Source: Sulfuritortus calidifontis
Lineage (GTDB): Bacteria > Pseudomonadota > Gammaproteobacteria > Burkholderiales > Thiobacillaceae
Length of the DNA stretch: 64,000 nucleotides
Assembly: GCF_003967275.1 (NCBI RefSeq)
Contig: NZ_AP018721.1
Coordinates: forward strand, 62,001 to 126,000
Direction: 5' to 3'
The position numbers and the translations under genes were made by a program. A model generated the notes under the pieces. It had not been told where the DNA came from. It worked only from the letters and a program-made list of their open reading frames with translations, and did not search any database. Positions 1 through 8,973 of the stretch are shown here, one piece after another; the stretch's first letter is position 1, and every line of letters begins with the position of its first letter.

Positions 1-889
1 CGAAGGAGTGGGCGAGCAAGAACTGTTTGACCCCAACCACGGGAATCGGGGTGTCGCTGATGGTCTTGTCTTCTGTGGCCTTATAGCTGTCGTCGCTGGC
101 GCCGACCACCGGCTCGGTTTTCACTGTCCCGGTATCCGTCACCACACCGGCCCGGCTGTCACCCTTGAAGCCGCTGCCGCCGTCTTCGGCCTTCGTCGTT
201 TGCGCTTGGGGCTTGGCCTCGGCCTGGCCTTCTTCCTTCTCTTTCTTTGACTGCTTCTGGCCTTCCAGCTTGTCCTGCAAAAAGCTGGGCGGGGCGATCA
301 GGCCCTGCGGGGTTTCGTTCGCGCTGGCGACGTGGAAGAATTCGTCGTTGCCGAAGGTCTTTTCGCCGGCGGTGTTGCTCACGGCGATCTTGCCGTCGAC
401 CACGCCGCCATAGAGGCCGTCCTTGGCCTTGGAGCCATCGGGGTTGAAGCAGCCGGAGTCGCAGATGGCCAGGTTGTAGAAGGTGCCCCGGATGCCGATG
501 TTGGCCATGGGTGTGGCGACCTTGTAGTTCTGCGGGTTCTGCTTGCCGATGGCACCGGTGATGGTGCGGAAGCCGCCCTTGACCAGGCTGAAGGCGCCCT
601 TCTCCGTGCCGTCCTGCTTGCCGGTGAACTGGTAGTCGTCGAACTTGAACTCGGTGACCGGCTTGATCGCGATGATGGAGCCGTCGGTCAGACGGATCTG
701 GGCGTTGCTGGCCGGGCCGGTCTTGATCAGGTCGCCCAACTCGATCTCGGCGCGGGCCTTGAGCGGCACCGTCTTGCCGTTGCGCTGAGCGCTGACGTCG
801 CCGACGGCGACCAGGATGCGGCCGATCGGTGCCGCCGAGGCGGAGGCGGCGAGCAGAGACAGGATGAGCAGGGAGGGGGCGAATCGCAT
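1..889 (-). CDS. FecR-domain protein (5' part; C-terminus outside window)
   Basis: Minus-strand reading frame open from the ATG at 889 to the window edge, so the C-terminus is missing. It begins with a signal peptide (MRFAPSLLILSLLAASASA), then a FecR domain at about residues 25-160 with the typical IKTGPASNAQIRLTDGS and MANIGIRGTFYN stretches. A Lys/Glu-rich, then Gly/Ser-rich, low-complexity region follows. FecR domains occur in periplasmic signalling and in secreted surface proteins; no anti-sigma membrane segment is visible here, so an exported protein is more likely. It starts 8 bases after the stop of the TPR/beta-barrel gene at 898-2205, so the two probably form an operon. Domain assignment is confident; function is not known. 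Confidence 0.8.
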   Translation of the reverse strand, partial: MRFAPSLLILSLLAASASAAPIGRILVAVGDVSAQRNGKTVPLKARAEIELGDLIKTGPASNAQIRLTDGSIIAIKPVTEFKFDDYQFTGKQDGTEKGAFSLVKGGFRTITGAIGKQNPQNYKVATPMANIGIRGTFYNLAICDSGCFNPDGSKAKDGLYGGVVDGKIAVSNTAGEKTFGNDEFFHVASANETPQGLIAPPSFLQDKLEGQKQSKKEKEEGQAEAKPQAQTTKAEDGGSGFKGDSRAGVVTDTGTVKTEPVVGASDDSYKATEDKTISDTPIPVVGVKQFLLAHSF

Positions 890-897
890 GGCGGGCC

Positions 898-2205
898 TCA
901 CTTGAAGTCGTAGCGCACGTTGACGGCGCCCAGGGTGCGTTTGTTGCTGTAGAGCTCGATGTTGGACTCGTTCTCGCTGTAGCTCAGCTCGCCGCGCAGG
1001 CTGAGCTGCTTGTTCACCAGGTAAGTCGCATTCAGGCCGAGCGACTGGTAGGTGTCCTTGCGGTCGACGCCCAGCGTTTTCCCATCATAGTTGCTCTTCT
1101 GGTAGCCATAGTTCACGCCTAGGCCCCATTTCGGGTCGGGCGACAGGCTCACGCCCAGGTTGAGGCCGGGCATGCTGCGGGAGAAATCGGGCCGGTGCAC
1201 GCGGTTGCTTTCCTTGCTGTAGCTCAGGCGGGCGCTGGCCACCGGCTGCCACTTGACGCTGAAGGCGCGGCGATAGCCGGCGCCGATGCCGGTAAGGGTG
1301 GCGTTGCGCACTCGGTTGGCGCCGCCGTATTCGAGATCGGCGTACTGGGCGAAGGCATTGACCGCCTGGAACTCGTCGAGCTGGTGGAACCATTCGCCGC
1401 TGGCGCCGAGCACGTCGCGGTAATGCTCGCTGCCGACGGTGGCGCCGTTCCAGTTCACGCTGGCCCGGTAGAGGTTGTTGTCCTTCACGTAGCTGACGCC
1501 ACCGGTGAGACCGAGCGAGGCCTGGTTGAAGGCCGATTCGTCGCGGTTGTACTTGCCGTCGAAGCCGGTGGCGCCGAACAAAGAGACACCGGGCGCGATC
1601 GGCTTGGCCACCTGGCCGCCGAGGGCGAGGTGGCCGAAGCTGTCGCGCTTCTCGACGCCGGTGTCACTCAGGGTGACGGCGCCGAACACCGGCAGGGTGA
1701 TGTTGGCGGTGGAGGCGCCGCCGTTGACGTTGGTGTCGATGCCGAAGCCGGCCTCGGCATAGAAGCTGGCCGTGGTCTGGTAGCGGCCCTCGCGGCTGCG
1801 GATGGCGTCGACGAAGCGGTCGATCGCCGCCAGCACCGAGGCCGGCGGGTTCAGCTTGCGCACGGCCTCGAACTCCTCGCGGGCGCGCACGTCGTCGCCC
1901 AGCACGAAGTAGCCGCGGGCCAGCTCCAGCCGGGCACGGGCGTTGTCCGGGTTGAGCAGCAGGAAGCGCTCCAGGGCCAGGATGCCCTCGGCCGCGTGGC
2001 CGGCCTCGATGGCGGCCAGGCCAAAGAAGAAATCGAAATCGGGGTCACCCAGCAGGTCCGGGTTCTTCTGGCCGATGGCGTAGGCCTCTTTCGCCTTGTT
2101 CTGACCCATCAGGCTGCGCATGTCCTCGACCGGACCGGCCTGGGCGGTGAGGGAAACCAACAGGCCGGCAGCGGCGAGGGCGCGAAAAAGGGGGCTGAGG
2201 TGCAT
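898..2205 (-). CDS. TPR plus outer-membrane beta-barrel protein (Slam/DUF560-like)
   Basis: 435 residues. A signal peptide ending near AQA is followed by tetratricopeptide-like helices (about residues 30-145; LLLNPDNARARLELARGYF is a typical TPR signature). The rest (about 150-435) alternates amphipathic strands and ends in an aromatic-rich strand (VNVRYDFK), as expected of an outer-membrane barrel. A TPR N-domain followed by a C-terminal barrel is the plan of Slam-type (type XI secretion) translocons that move lipoproteins or soluble cargo to the surface. It is co-directional with the downstream FecR gene and divergent from the FecR/TbpB-like gene at 2443. A second protein of the same plan lies at 6872-8287. 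The translocon role is inferred. Confidence 0.75.
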   Translation of the reverse strand: MHLSPLFRALAAAGLLVSLTAQAGPVEDMRSLMGQNKAKEAYAIGQKNPDLLGDPDFDFFFGLAAIEAGHAAEGILALERFLLLNPDNARARLELARGYFVLGDDVRAREEFEAVRKLNPPASVLAAIDRFVDAIRSREGRYQTTASFYAEAGFGIDTNVNGGASTANITLPVFGAVTLSDTGVEKRDSFGHLALGGQVAKPIAPGVSLFGATGFDGKYNRDESAFNQASLGLTGGVSYVKDNNLYRASVNWNGATVGSEHYRDVLGASGEWFHQLDEFQAVNAFAQYADLEYGGANRVRNATLTGIGAGYRRAFSVKWQPVASARLSYSKESNRVHRPDFSRSMPGLNLGVSLSPDPKWGLGVNYGYQKSNYDGKTLGVDRKDTYQSLGLNATYLVNKQLSLRGELSYSENESNIELYSNKRTLGAVNVRYDFK

Positions 2206-2442
2206 CGCTAACGACCTTTCCGGGGTTTTGTTGCGGGGTTGGCCAATTAAACCACACCGAGAACCCGGCTTGGCGCCCTGCCTGGAATGACCATGGGACC
2301 GAATAAGTCCTTGTTTCCTTGGGGAGACAATGGCCCGATACGGCCAAGCGCGATCTTTCGCCTTGCGGTGTCGAAATACGTAGATATAGTTAAGGGAAAA
2401 TACCTACAAAGGGTGGGGGTGTATTGGCCTGAAGGGGGCCCT

Positions 2443-5400
2443 ATGAAGCACACGCTTATTTGGCGGTATTGGTTCGGCATCGGCTTGCTCATGTTTGCGG
2501 TCTTGGCGCAGGCGACTGTCAGCCAGATCCACACCCTAAGCGGGACGGTTTCCATCGCTTATGCCGGCCAGGCCGCACGGGCGGCACAAAAGGGCGACCG
2601 GCTCGAGGTCGGCACCCAGGTCGCCACCGGCGAAAAGAGCTTCGCCATGCTCCGCTTCGCGGACGGCCAGGTCGTCGCCCTCAAGTCCAACAGCGAATTC
2701 CGGGTCGACGAATACCGGTTCAATCCCAAGGTCGACAAAGACAACAAGATCGGCTTCACCGCCAGCAAGGGCGGCCTGCGCGCCATCACCGGCCTGATCG
2801 GCAAGAAGAACCCGGACGGCTTCAAGCTCGACACCCCCACCGCCACCATCGGCATCCGCGGCACCACTTTCGACATCTTCATTGACGGCGGCACCTTCAT
2901 CCGGGTGACCGACGGCAAGATCGCCATCGTCAACCCGGCCGGGCTCTTGCAACTGGCCGCCGGCCAGATCGCGGCCATCGCCTCGCGCCAGACGCCGCCG
3001 GCGCCGACCACCGAGGGCGCCTTGCCCCCGGGCGCCAAGGCGGGCTTCCAGGAATTGGAGAACATCATCATCAACAACCTGCCACCGACGGGGGCGGGGG
3101 GCGGTGACGGTGAGATTGAAATCGAGATCGCGCCCCCGCCGCCTCCGCCGCCCCCGCCGAAGCCGGTGCCGCCCGTAATACCACCGCCGCCGCCGCCGCC
3201 CGACCGGGCCAGCTTGGACGTCTTCTTCTTGGCTGCGGGCTATGATTCCAGCGACTCCATGACGCCGCTATACCAGGCGATGCAGGGTAGCAACATCCTC
3301 GACCTCCTGGCCCGCGCCAACGATATCCTACCCGACGGCAGTGGCAACATCCGCTGGGGCGTCGGCCGCTATTTCGACGACCCCTACGATGGTGTTCCCA
3401 GCGACGCCTATCAGTTGCAGCAGGCCATGACCCCCAGCCGGCCGTCGGGCCAGGCGGCGATTGAGGCTTGGTCGGACGATTCGCCATATTACGGTTCTGG
3501 CGGCAACTTCTATGCTATTCAGCAGGTCGCCGAGAGCGGTGCCGTCGCCCCTCGCGCGGACGGCACCGGCCAGAACACCGGCTGGCGTACTGGCGTCAAC
3601 GCCTACAAGACCCTGCTGGTCTTCGGAGATACTCCATCCTTGCAGTCGAGCGTTTCCGAAAAAGACCTGGGTGATATCCTCAAACGCGAGGGCATCAGCG
3701 CGTCTTTCATCGATGCCTATGATATGGATGGCAGATATGAGGGTAACCATGACCCCAATGCTTGGCGTTCCGCTGACTATAGCCAGGCCGCCGGCGCGGC
3801 CCAGGAACTGGCCGACCTCACCGGTGGCGTCTATATTCGGCTGCCGGGGGAGTACTCATCCGAAGCGTTGACGAATGAACTGTTCCGGGCCATCGCGAAC
3901 CCCCTGCTCGCCAAGGCCCAGCCCTATAGCGGCGGCTATATGAACAGCCTCAACATGGACGAGGCGCCCTGGCGGACCCGCACGGCGCGGTCAGTGTTGG
4001 CGGCAGCCCAGACAGGCGCAGCCAACAAGATCGACTTCGTCCTGACCTATCCCTTCCAGGAGGGCGTGGAATTCACCCTCGACACGGCTATGGGCACGAC
4101 GGTGACCGATCGGACCTACAAACAAGCGGGTAGCGCAGCATTGAGCAACGTGGACCTCTGGGGCGCTTCTCTCGAAGAAGACTCTTTCGCGCAGTGGTCG
4201 TCCAATAAAGACTTCTACCGCTTCCTATTGGAGGGCTCTACCTGTAGCGAATGTTCTGGCGTGGTCGAAGGCTATTTTGGCAACAAGCTCGCCACTCGGC
4301 CAAGCGCCAGCAGTGGGGTGACGGTGTTCGACCTGTTCAGCAGCGCGCACGACAACAATGGCGACCGACACGGCGCCAGTGCCACGCCATCGGGCGACTT
4401 GATGGTGAACTGGGCGACCGGAAAGGTCTTCGCGCTGGATAAGTCGCCGTTGTTTGCCGACGAACCTGAGCAGAACTTCGGTTTCTTCATCGGCGCGGTC
4501 AACCCCGACAGCAAGAAGATCGAAGGCCGGTACTACGGCTTTGAGCTTTGTAATGACTGTGAAGTTTCAACAGTACGTCCTGAACTCGACGACGCCCGGC
4601 GCGGCAATACCAATATGCAGCTCTATGGCACGGGCAGCACCCCGGCCGGCTTCGGCGGCACCTTCGGCGCCTACTGGTACAACGGCGACAGTTACGCCTA
4701 TACGAACATGATGTTGACCGGCCTGGTGAGCACCCCCAGCCAGAGCTATGAGTTCACCCCCAGCGTGGCTGACGGTAGCAACGTCTTCAAGGGCTTCGCC
4801 GCCGCTTATGTCCGTCAAGAAAAATATGTTGATTATGAAGTAGAGGTCACGGTAATCCCCGCCCTCTCCGGCGGCACGACGGGTAGCCCGGACGACGTGG
4901 TCATTACACTCGACCACTCGGGCGACACCTTGACCGGTACTTTGACCGCCTCGGTGACCACCCGCGAACTCGAAGACGGTGGGACATGGACAGGCACAGA
5001 ACATACCCTCGACGCTACCAGTGCCGAATTCGATTCGGCCTATGTCTCGCCCAAGGCCTTCGGTGTGATCGGCACCAGCAACGGTGAGGAGAGTGGGCTG
5101 GTGACGGCTACCAAGCAGACCGATACCTTGACTTGGCCCAGCGAGCCGAGCGAAGTGGAAGGACCGCTACCGACGAACCACGAATTCCAGTACCTGAGCT
5201 GGGGCCGCTGGGGCAGCGCCGAGGTACCGATCGACGACGGCAAACAAAGCATTGAGCCGGAGTCGCTTTGGGTGGCCGGTCCGCTGACGCCGGTGGAAAC
5301 GCTCACTGCCTTGAGCAATGACGCTGGTGAGTACGGCTATGGCAAGAGCGGCACCTATCGGGGCGAGGTGCGTGGCTATCGCGTCGATGCATCAGGTCTA

Positions 5401-5745
5401 GCCGCACCGGTGACGGGCACTACGAATCTGACCGCGAATTTTCGCGCCACTAGCAATCAGCTGAGCGGTAGTCTCAATAATCTCAAGGCCGGTGGCGTTA
5501 CCTGGATCGAAACGGCAAATCTGGTCAATGTGGGCTGGACGCCAGGCACGAATGCCATCACTGGCAATTTGGCCAACCCTGCTGAAGGGGTTACCGGCAC
5601 CATCAACGGCGCATTCTTCGGCCTGAATGCCCGTGAACTGGGCGGCAACTGGGCTATCCAGAAAGACGATGGCAGCAAGGGCGCCGGCATCCATCGCAGT
5701 ATTCAACAGACGCTGACTTCGAACCCGGACCCGGGGCTTCATTGA
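2443..5745 (+). CDS. Large FecR-domain surface protein with C-terminal TbpB-like barrel signature
   Basis: 1100 residues from the ATG at 2443 (signal peptide with LLMFAVLAQATVS). The FecR domain covers about residues 25-200 (TATIGIRGTTFDIF; VTDGKIAIVNPAGLL) and is followed by a Pro-rich linker near 225-265. The central region is large, acidic and Gly/Ser/Asp-rich; I do not recognise a family. The C-terminus has GTINGAFFGLNARELGGNW, which matches the strand signature of TbpB-type beta-barrel domains in Slam (T11SS) cargo. There is no lipobox, so if exported it would be soluble or anchored by other means. A strong terminator follows at 5755. The FecR half is nearly duplicated in the next gene. 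A surface-exposed or secreted role is inferred from the barrel motif and the flanking TPR-barrel proteins. Confidence 0.75.
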   Translation: MKHTLIWRYWFGIGLLMFAVLAQATVSQIHTLSGTVSIAYAGQAARAAQKGDRLEVGTQVATGEKSFAMLRFADGQVVALKSNSEFRVDEYRFNPKVDKDNKIGFTASKGGLRAITGLIGKKNPDGFKLDTPTATIGIRGTTFDIFIDGGTFIRVTDGKIAIVNPAGLLQLAAGQIAAIASRQTPPAPTTEGALPPGAKAGFQELENIIINNLPPTGAGGGDGEIEIEIAPPPPPPPPPKPVPPVIPPPPPPPDRASLDVFFLAAGYDSSDSMTPLYQAMQGSNILDLLARANDILPDGSGNIRWGVGRYFDDPYDGVPSDAYQLQQAMTPSRPSGQAAIEAWSDDSPYYGSGGNFYAIQQVAESGAVAPRADGTGQNTGWRTGVNAYKTLLVFGDTPSLQSSVSEKDLGDILKREGISASFIDAYDMDGRYEGNHDPNAWRSADYSQAAGAAQELADLTGGVYIRLPGEYSSEALTNELFRAIANPLLAKAQPYSGGYMNSLNMDEAPWRTRTARSVLAAAQTGAANKIDFVLTYPFQEGVEFTLDTAMGTTVTDRTYKQAGSAALSNVDLWGASLEEDSFAQWSSNKDFYRFLLEGSTCSECSGVVEGYFGNKLATRPSASSGVTVFDLFSSAHDNNGDRHGASATPSGDLMVNWATGKVFALDKSPLFADEPEQNFGFFIGAVNPDSKKIEGRYYGFELCNDCEVSTVRPELDDARRGNTNMQLYGTGSTPAGFGGTFGAYWYNGDSYAYTNMMLTGLVSTPSQSYEFTPSVADGSNVFKGFAAAYVRQEKYVDYEVEVTVIPALSGGTTGSPDDVVITLDHSGDTLTGTLTASVTTRELEDGGTWTGTEHTLDATSAEFDSAYVSPKAFGVIGTSNGEESGLVTATKQTDTLTWPSEPSEVEGPLPTNHEFQYLSWGRWGSAEVPIDDGKQSIEPESLWVAGPLTPVETLTALSNDAGEYGYGKSGTYRGEVRGYRVDASGLAAPVTGTTNLTANFRATSNQLSGSLNNLKAGGVTWIETANLVNVGWTPGTNAITGNLANPAEGVTGTINGAFFGLNARELGGNWAIQKDDGSKGAGIHRSIQQTLTSNPDPGLH

Positions 5746-5754
5746 CCAATATCA

Positions 5755-5787
5755 ATGGCATGGCGAGTCGAGCGCCATGCCATTTTT
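5755..5787 (+). terminator. Rho-independent terminator after the large FecR gene
   Basis: Perfect inverted repeat ATGGCATGGCG / CGCCATGCCAT with a 6-base loop, followed by TTTTTG. It starts 10 bases after the stop codon of the gene ending at 5745. Confidence 0.85.
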
Positions 5788-5869
5788 GTCGGAACAGAAC
5801 ATCGCTTAGCCGGACCCGATACAATCGCAGCTGCTGATGCCGGACAAAACTATCGGTTGGGAGCCCAGG

Positions 5870-6667
5870 ATGAAACACGCGCGCATCTGGAACCTGGTGC
5901 TTGGCGCCTCTCTGTTGCTGTTCGCCGCGCTGGCCCAGGCCGCCGTCAGCCAGATCCATGCCCTGGGCGGCGCGGTTTCCATCACCTACCCCGGCCAGCC
6001 GGCGCGCCCGGCGCAACAGGGCGACAAGCTGGTGGACGGCACGGCCATCGCCACTGGCGAGAAAAGCTTTGCCCTGCTGCGCTTCGCCGACGGCCAGCTC
6101 GTCGCGCTCAAATCCAACAGCGAGTTCAAGATCGAGCAATACCGCTACCCGCCCAGGAATGGGGAGAACAGCGTCATCGCCCTGTCCGCCAGCAAGGGCG
6201 GCCTGCGCGCCATCACCGGCCTGATCGGCAAGAAGAACCCGGACGGCTTCAAGCTGGAAACCCCCGCCGCCACCATCGGCATTCGCGGCACCGGCTTCGA
6301 TGTCATCCTCGGCAGCACTTATGTGCGGGTGAACGAGGGCCGGGTCGGCATCAGCAACCCGGCCGGCGTGCTGCAAGTCGGTGCGGGCCAGTTCGCGGCC
6401 GTCGCCTCGGCGCAGACGGCGCCGGCACCGACCATGCTGGGCGCGCTGCCGGCCGCGGTGCGGGCCGGCTTCCAGGAGATCGAGCAGATTCCGCTGCCGG
6501 CGCTGCCGGGGGCGGGCGGCCTGGCACCGCTGCCGCTGCCGCAACTTCTGCCGCCACCGCCGCCGCCCCCAGCGCCACCACCGCCGCCACCGCCGCCACC
6601 GCCGCCGGCACCCAAGGCGCCGCCACCGCCGCCGCAGAAGGGGCCAGTGGACGGGACAGAAGACTAG
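5870..6667 (+). CDS. Short FecR-domain protein with poly-proline tail
   Basis: 265 residues from the ATG at 5870, which has a GGAG-like site (CCCAGG) just upstream. A signal peptide (LLLFAALAQAAVS) leads into a FecR domain over residues 25-195. That domain is almost identical in sequence to the one encoded at 2443: both share the stretch around LRAITGLIGKKNPDGFKL at protein and near-DNA level. The C-terminal 40 residues are mostly Pro/Ala, a typical cell-wall or periplasm-spanning linker, and no barrel follows. It therefore looks like a duplicate of the FecR half of its neighbour without the cargo domain. Function unknown; an exported partner of the TPR-barrel protein downstream is plausible. 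Confidence 0.75.
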   Translation: MKHARIWNLVLGASLLLFAALAQAAVSQIHALGGAVSITYPGQPARPAQQGDKLVDGTAIATGEKSFALLRFADGQLVALKSNSEFKIEQYRYPPRNGENSVIALSASKGGLRAITGLIGKKNPDGFKLETPAATIGIRGTGFDVILGSTYVRVNEGRVGISNPAGVLQVGAGQFAAVASAQTAPAPTMLGALPAAVRAGFQEIEQIPLPALPGAGGLAPLPLPQLLPPPPPPPAPPPPPPPPPPPAPKAPPPPPQKGPVDGTED

Positions 6668-6717
6668 CGTATGGTTTACGATGACATGGCCTAAGGAAGC
6701 TCTGAAAAAGCCCAATA

Positions 6718-6807
6718 TCGTCGTTCCCGCGCAGGCGGGAACCCAGAAAATCAACGAACTGGATGCCCGCCTTTATGCCCTTCAGGGTATGCGCGGGCAT
6801 GACGACT
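6718..6807 (+). repeat. REP-like palindromic repeat
   Basis: Intergenic element made of two imperfect hairpins: GTTCCCGC/GCGGGAAC at the left, and GGATGCCCGC paired with GCGGGCATGACG at the right. This is the form of dispersed extragenic palindromes common in beta- and gammaproteobacteria. Multi-copy status cannot be checked inside this window. Confidence 0.6.
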
Positions 6808-6871
6808 TAATCAGACTCTTCCTAACTGGCCATGTCGTTTTATGAGTCACAGCAAGAACCAAGGGGAAATC

Positions 6872-8287
6872 ATGAATTGCCGACAGCCGTCGTTCGCGAT
6901 TTTGTTCATGGCGGCATCCTGCTTCGCAGGACAGGCCATGGGGCAGGAGAAGGCCAAGACCGACCCGCCGGCCGAGCGCAGCTTCGAGACCACGCCGACC
7001 GTCGAACAGGTGCAGCAGGCGGTGCTGGACGAGGCCGCCGCCGCGGTGGACGACTACCGCAAGCTGGCCGCCCAGCTTCTCGCCCTGGGCCTGCACCAGG
7101 AGGCCTATGACCTCTTGGCCGAGAACCTGAAAAAGAATCCGAACGACGTCGAGACCCCCTTCCTCATGGGCGTGGCGCTGACCGAGCTGGACCGGCCGGA
7201 CGAGGCGATTCCCATCTTCGAACAGTTGCTCAGGGAAAACCCCAACCTGCCGCGCGTGCGCCTGGAGCTGGCGCGGGCCTACAACGCCAATGCCCAGTTC
7301 GAAAAGGCACGGGCCGAATTCCGCGCGGTGAAGGCGCTTAACCCGCCGGCCGCGGTGGGCGAGAACATCGACAAGTATCTGGCTGCCATGGATGCCCAGC
7401 GCTTCTGGAGCGCCCGGGTATCCCTCGGCTTCGTCCACGACGACAACGTCAACGCCGGCCCGTCCAGTTCTTCGATTCTGGCCTTCGGCGTGCCCTTCAC
7501 CCTGAATAACGCCTCGTTGCCGCGCCATGACAGCGGCTGGAACGTCTCGGCCTCGATCAACCATGTCTATCCACGCTCACGGCGCTTTGCCTGGCAGACC
7601 ACGGCGGCCTACTCTCGAACCGACTACACCAACGTCTCCGATTTTGACTCGGACAACATCTCCGTCTCCACCGGCCCGACCTGGAAGCTGCCCAAATATG
7701 TGGTCTCGGCACCCGTGGTCTTGGACCACATGCGCCTGGGCGGCGACCGCTACAGCACGGCCTGGGGCCTGGCGCCGCAGGTGCAGTATCCGCTGAACGA
7801 GCGCATGCTGCTGGAGGGCGGCGCCACCGTGCAGACCCGCGAGTACTTCAACACGGCCACGGCGACCACGCGCAGCGACCGCAACGGCGGCGTCTACGCG
7901 GCCAATGCCGGGCTGCGCTACAGCTTGGACGAGACCAGCTTCATCCAGGCCGGCTATCGCCTCACCCGCGAGGACACCCGCCAGGCCTATCTCGATTTCA
8001 CCGGCCACAGCGTGTTCGCCACCTACTTCAAGGGCCTGCCCCACGGCCTGACCCTGGTGGTGCAGCCCTCGATTGCGCGTAACGCCTACGATGAGAAGGA
8101 GGCGGCCTTTCCCGAGGCCACGCGCAAGGATGTGATCTATACCGTCAACATCAATCTGGCCAAGGAGCTGGACAAAAAAGGCCTCAGCCTGGCCCTGGGC
8201 TACACCTACACCAAGTCCGATTCGAACCTCGCGCTCTACAGCTATGACCGCAATCAGGTGACCTTGCAGTTGGTGGGGGTGTTCTGA
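6872..8287 (+). CDS. TPR plus outer-membrane beta-barrel protein (Slam/DUF560-like), second copy
   Basis: 471 residues from the ATG at 6872, preceded by AAGGGGAAATC as ribosome site. Signal peptide (AILFMAASCFAGQAMGQ), then TPR-type helices at about residues 60-175 (LLRENPNLPRVRLELARAYN), then about 290 residues of alternating strands ending in VTLQLVGVF with a terminal Phe, the usual outer-membrane barrel end. It has the same plan as the protein at 898-2205 but is divergent in sequence. The gene follows the short FecR gene in the same direction, separated by a REP-like repeat, so each TPR-barrel gene in this locus neighbours a FecR gene. An export role is inferred from the fold plan. Confidence 0.75.
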   Translation: MNCRQPSFAILFMAASCFAGQAMGQEKAKTDPPAERSFETTPTVEQVQQAVLDEAAAAVDDYRKLAAQLLALGLHQEAYDLLAENLKKNPNDVETPFLMGVALTELDRPDEAIPIFEQLLRENPNLPRVRLELARAYNANAQFEKARAEFRAVKALNPPAAVGENIDKYLAAMDAQRFWSARVSLGFVHDDNVNAGPSSSSILAFGVPFTLNNASLPRHDSGWNVSASINHVYPRSRRFAWQTTAAYSRTDYTNVSDFDSDNISVSTGPTWKLPKYVVSAPVVLDHMRLGGDRYSTAWGLAPQVQYPLNERMLLEGGATVQTREYFNTATATTRSDRNGGVYAANAGLRYSLDETSFIQAGYRLTREDTRQAYLDFTGHSVFATYFKGLPHGLTLVVQPSIARNAYDEKEAAFPEATRKDVIYTVNINLAKELDKKGLSLALGYTYTKSDSNLALYSYDRNQVTLQLVGVF

Positions 8288-8316
8288 TTTAAATAAGAAG
8301 CGCCGCCCAGAAAAGG

Positions 8317-8343
8317 AAAAGCCACCTTCGCGGTGGCTTTTTT
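8317..8343 (+). terminator. Rho-independent terminator
   Basis: AAAAGCCACC / GGTGGCTTTTTT hairpin with a 5-base loop, 30 bases after the stop at 8287. Confidence 0.85.
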
Positions 8344-8354
8344 GTATTTGCACC

Positions 8355-8509
8355 GGGATTGCCCGGTTTCGCATGGCCTCTGCGAAACCTCGTCCTCCGC
8401 TGCGCTGCGGACCCGCCTGCGGCGGTCCTTCGCAAGCGGTGCTTGCACCGCGAACCCGACGGGGTTCTCGTCAGCCCGGGGCGATGCCACAAATGAAAAC
8501 GCCACCGCG
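8355..8509. repeat. Direct repeat copy 1 (155 bp, period 171)
   Basis: Non-coding block that recurs nearly unchanged at 8526-8680. Both copies contain the same run from GCCTCTGCGAAACCTCGTCC through the Cys/Ala-codon-like GCGGCGGTCCTTCGC segment. Together with its partner it fills most of the gap between the outer-membrane gene and the tRNA genes; I see no gene in it. Confidence 0.8.
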
Positions 8510-8525
8510 CCGTTCTGTCTTGTCG

Positions 8526-8680
8526 GGGATTGCTCGGTTTCGCATTGCCTCTGCGAAACCTCGTCCTCCGCTGCGCTGCGGACCCGCCTGCGGCGGTCCT
8601 TCGCAAGCGGTGCTTGCTCAGCGAACCCGGCGGGGTTCTCGTCAGCCCATGGCGATCCCACAAAAGAAAACGCCACCGCG
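8526..8680. repeat. Direct repeat copy 2 (155 bp, period 171)
   Basis: Second copy of the 8355-8509 block, offset by exactly 171 bases with a handful of substitutions. Its right end runs into the perfect 17-bp palindromic terminator at 8661-8699, and copy 1 ends with a partial version of the same arm (GAAAACGCCACCGCG). Confidence 0.8.
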
Positions 8681-8699
8681 AGGGTGGCGTTTTCTTTTG
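8661..8699. terminator. Bidirectional Rho-independent terminator
   Basis: Perfect palindrome CAAAAGAAAACGCCACC with a CGCGA loop and its full complement, giving T-rich tails on both strands. It sits between the repeat region and tRNA-Glu and can end transcripts from either side. Confidence 0.8.
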
Positions 8700-8775
8700 T
8701 GGCGTCCCCACGGGGATTCGAACCCCGGTTACCGCCGTGAAAGGGCGATGTCCTAGGCCTCTAGACGATGGGGAC
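8700..8775 (-). tRNA. tRNA-Glu (anticodon TTC)
   Basis: The minus strand reads GTCCCCATCGTCTAGAGG at the 5' end, with a TTC anticodon in the CCCTTTCACGG loop and a GGTTCGAATCC T-arm. The acceptor stem GTCCCCA pairs with GGGGAC, and CCA is encoded. All four arms are present. Confidence 0.95.
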
Positions 8776-8814
8776 TTAACTTTTCAGGCCGCTAGGAACA
8801 ACCTGATTTGTCCT

Positions 8815-8890
<76 letters not shown>

Positions 8891-8973
8891 AAACGAAGCC
8901 CGCGATATTAGCGATGCCGTTCGGGTTTGTAAAGCCCTTATGTGCGTTTTGGGTGGGAGGCAAGACCGCAAAT

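Noticed and set aside
332-913. Plus-strand frame of 193 codons
   Set aside because: Shadow of the minus-strand FecR gene (1-889), which has a signal peptide and clear domain motifs.
1195-2211. Plus-strand frame of 338 codons
   Set aside because: Antisense to the TPR-barrel gene; Val/Ala/Gly/Asp-rich with no motif.
2045-2555. Minus-strand frames across the 2206-2442 gap
   Set aside because: No domain, overlap signal peptide regions of the divergent genes; the gap is better seen as a divergent promoter region, though no clear promoter boxes were identified.
5654-6754. Minus-strand frame of 366 codons
   Set aside because: Arg-rich antisense translation of the FecR gene and its poly-proline tail.
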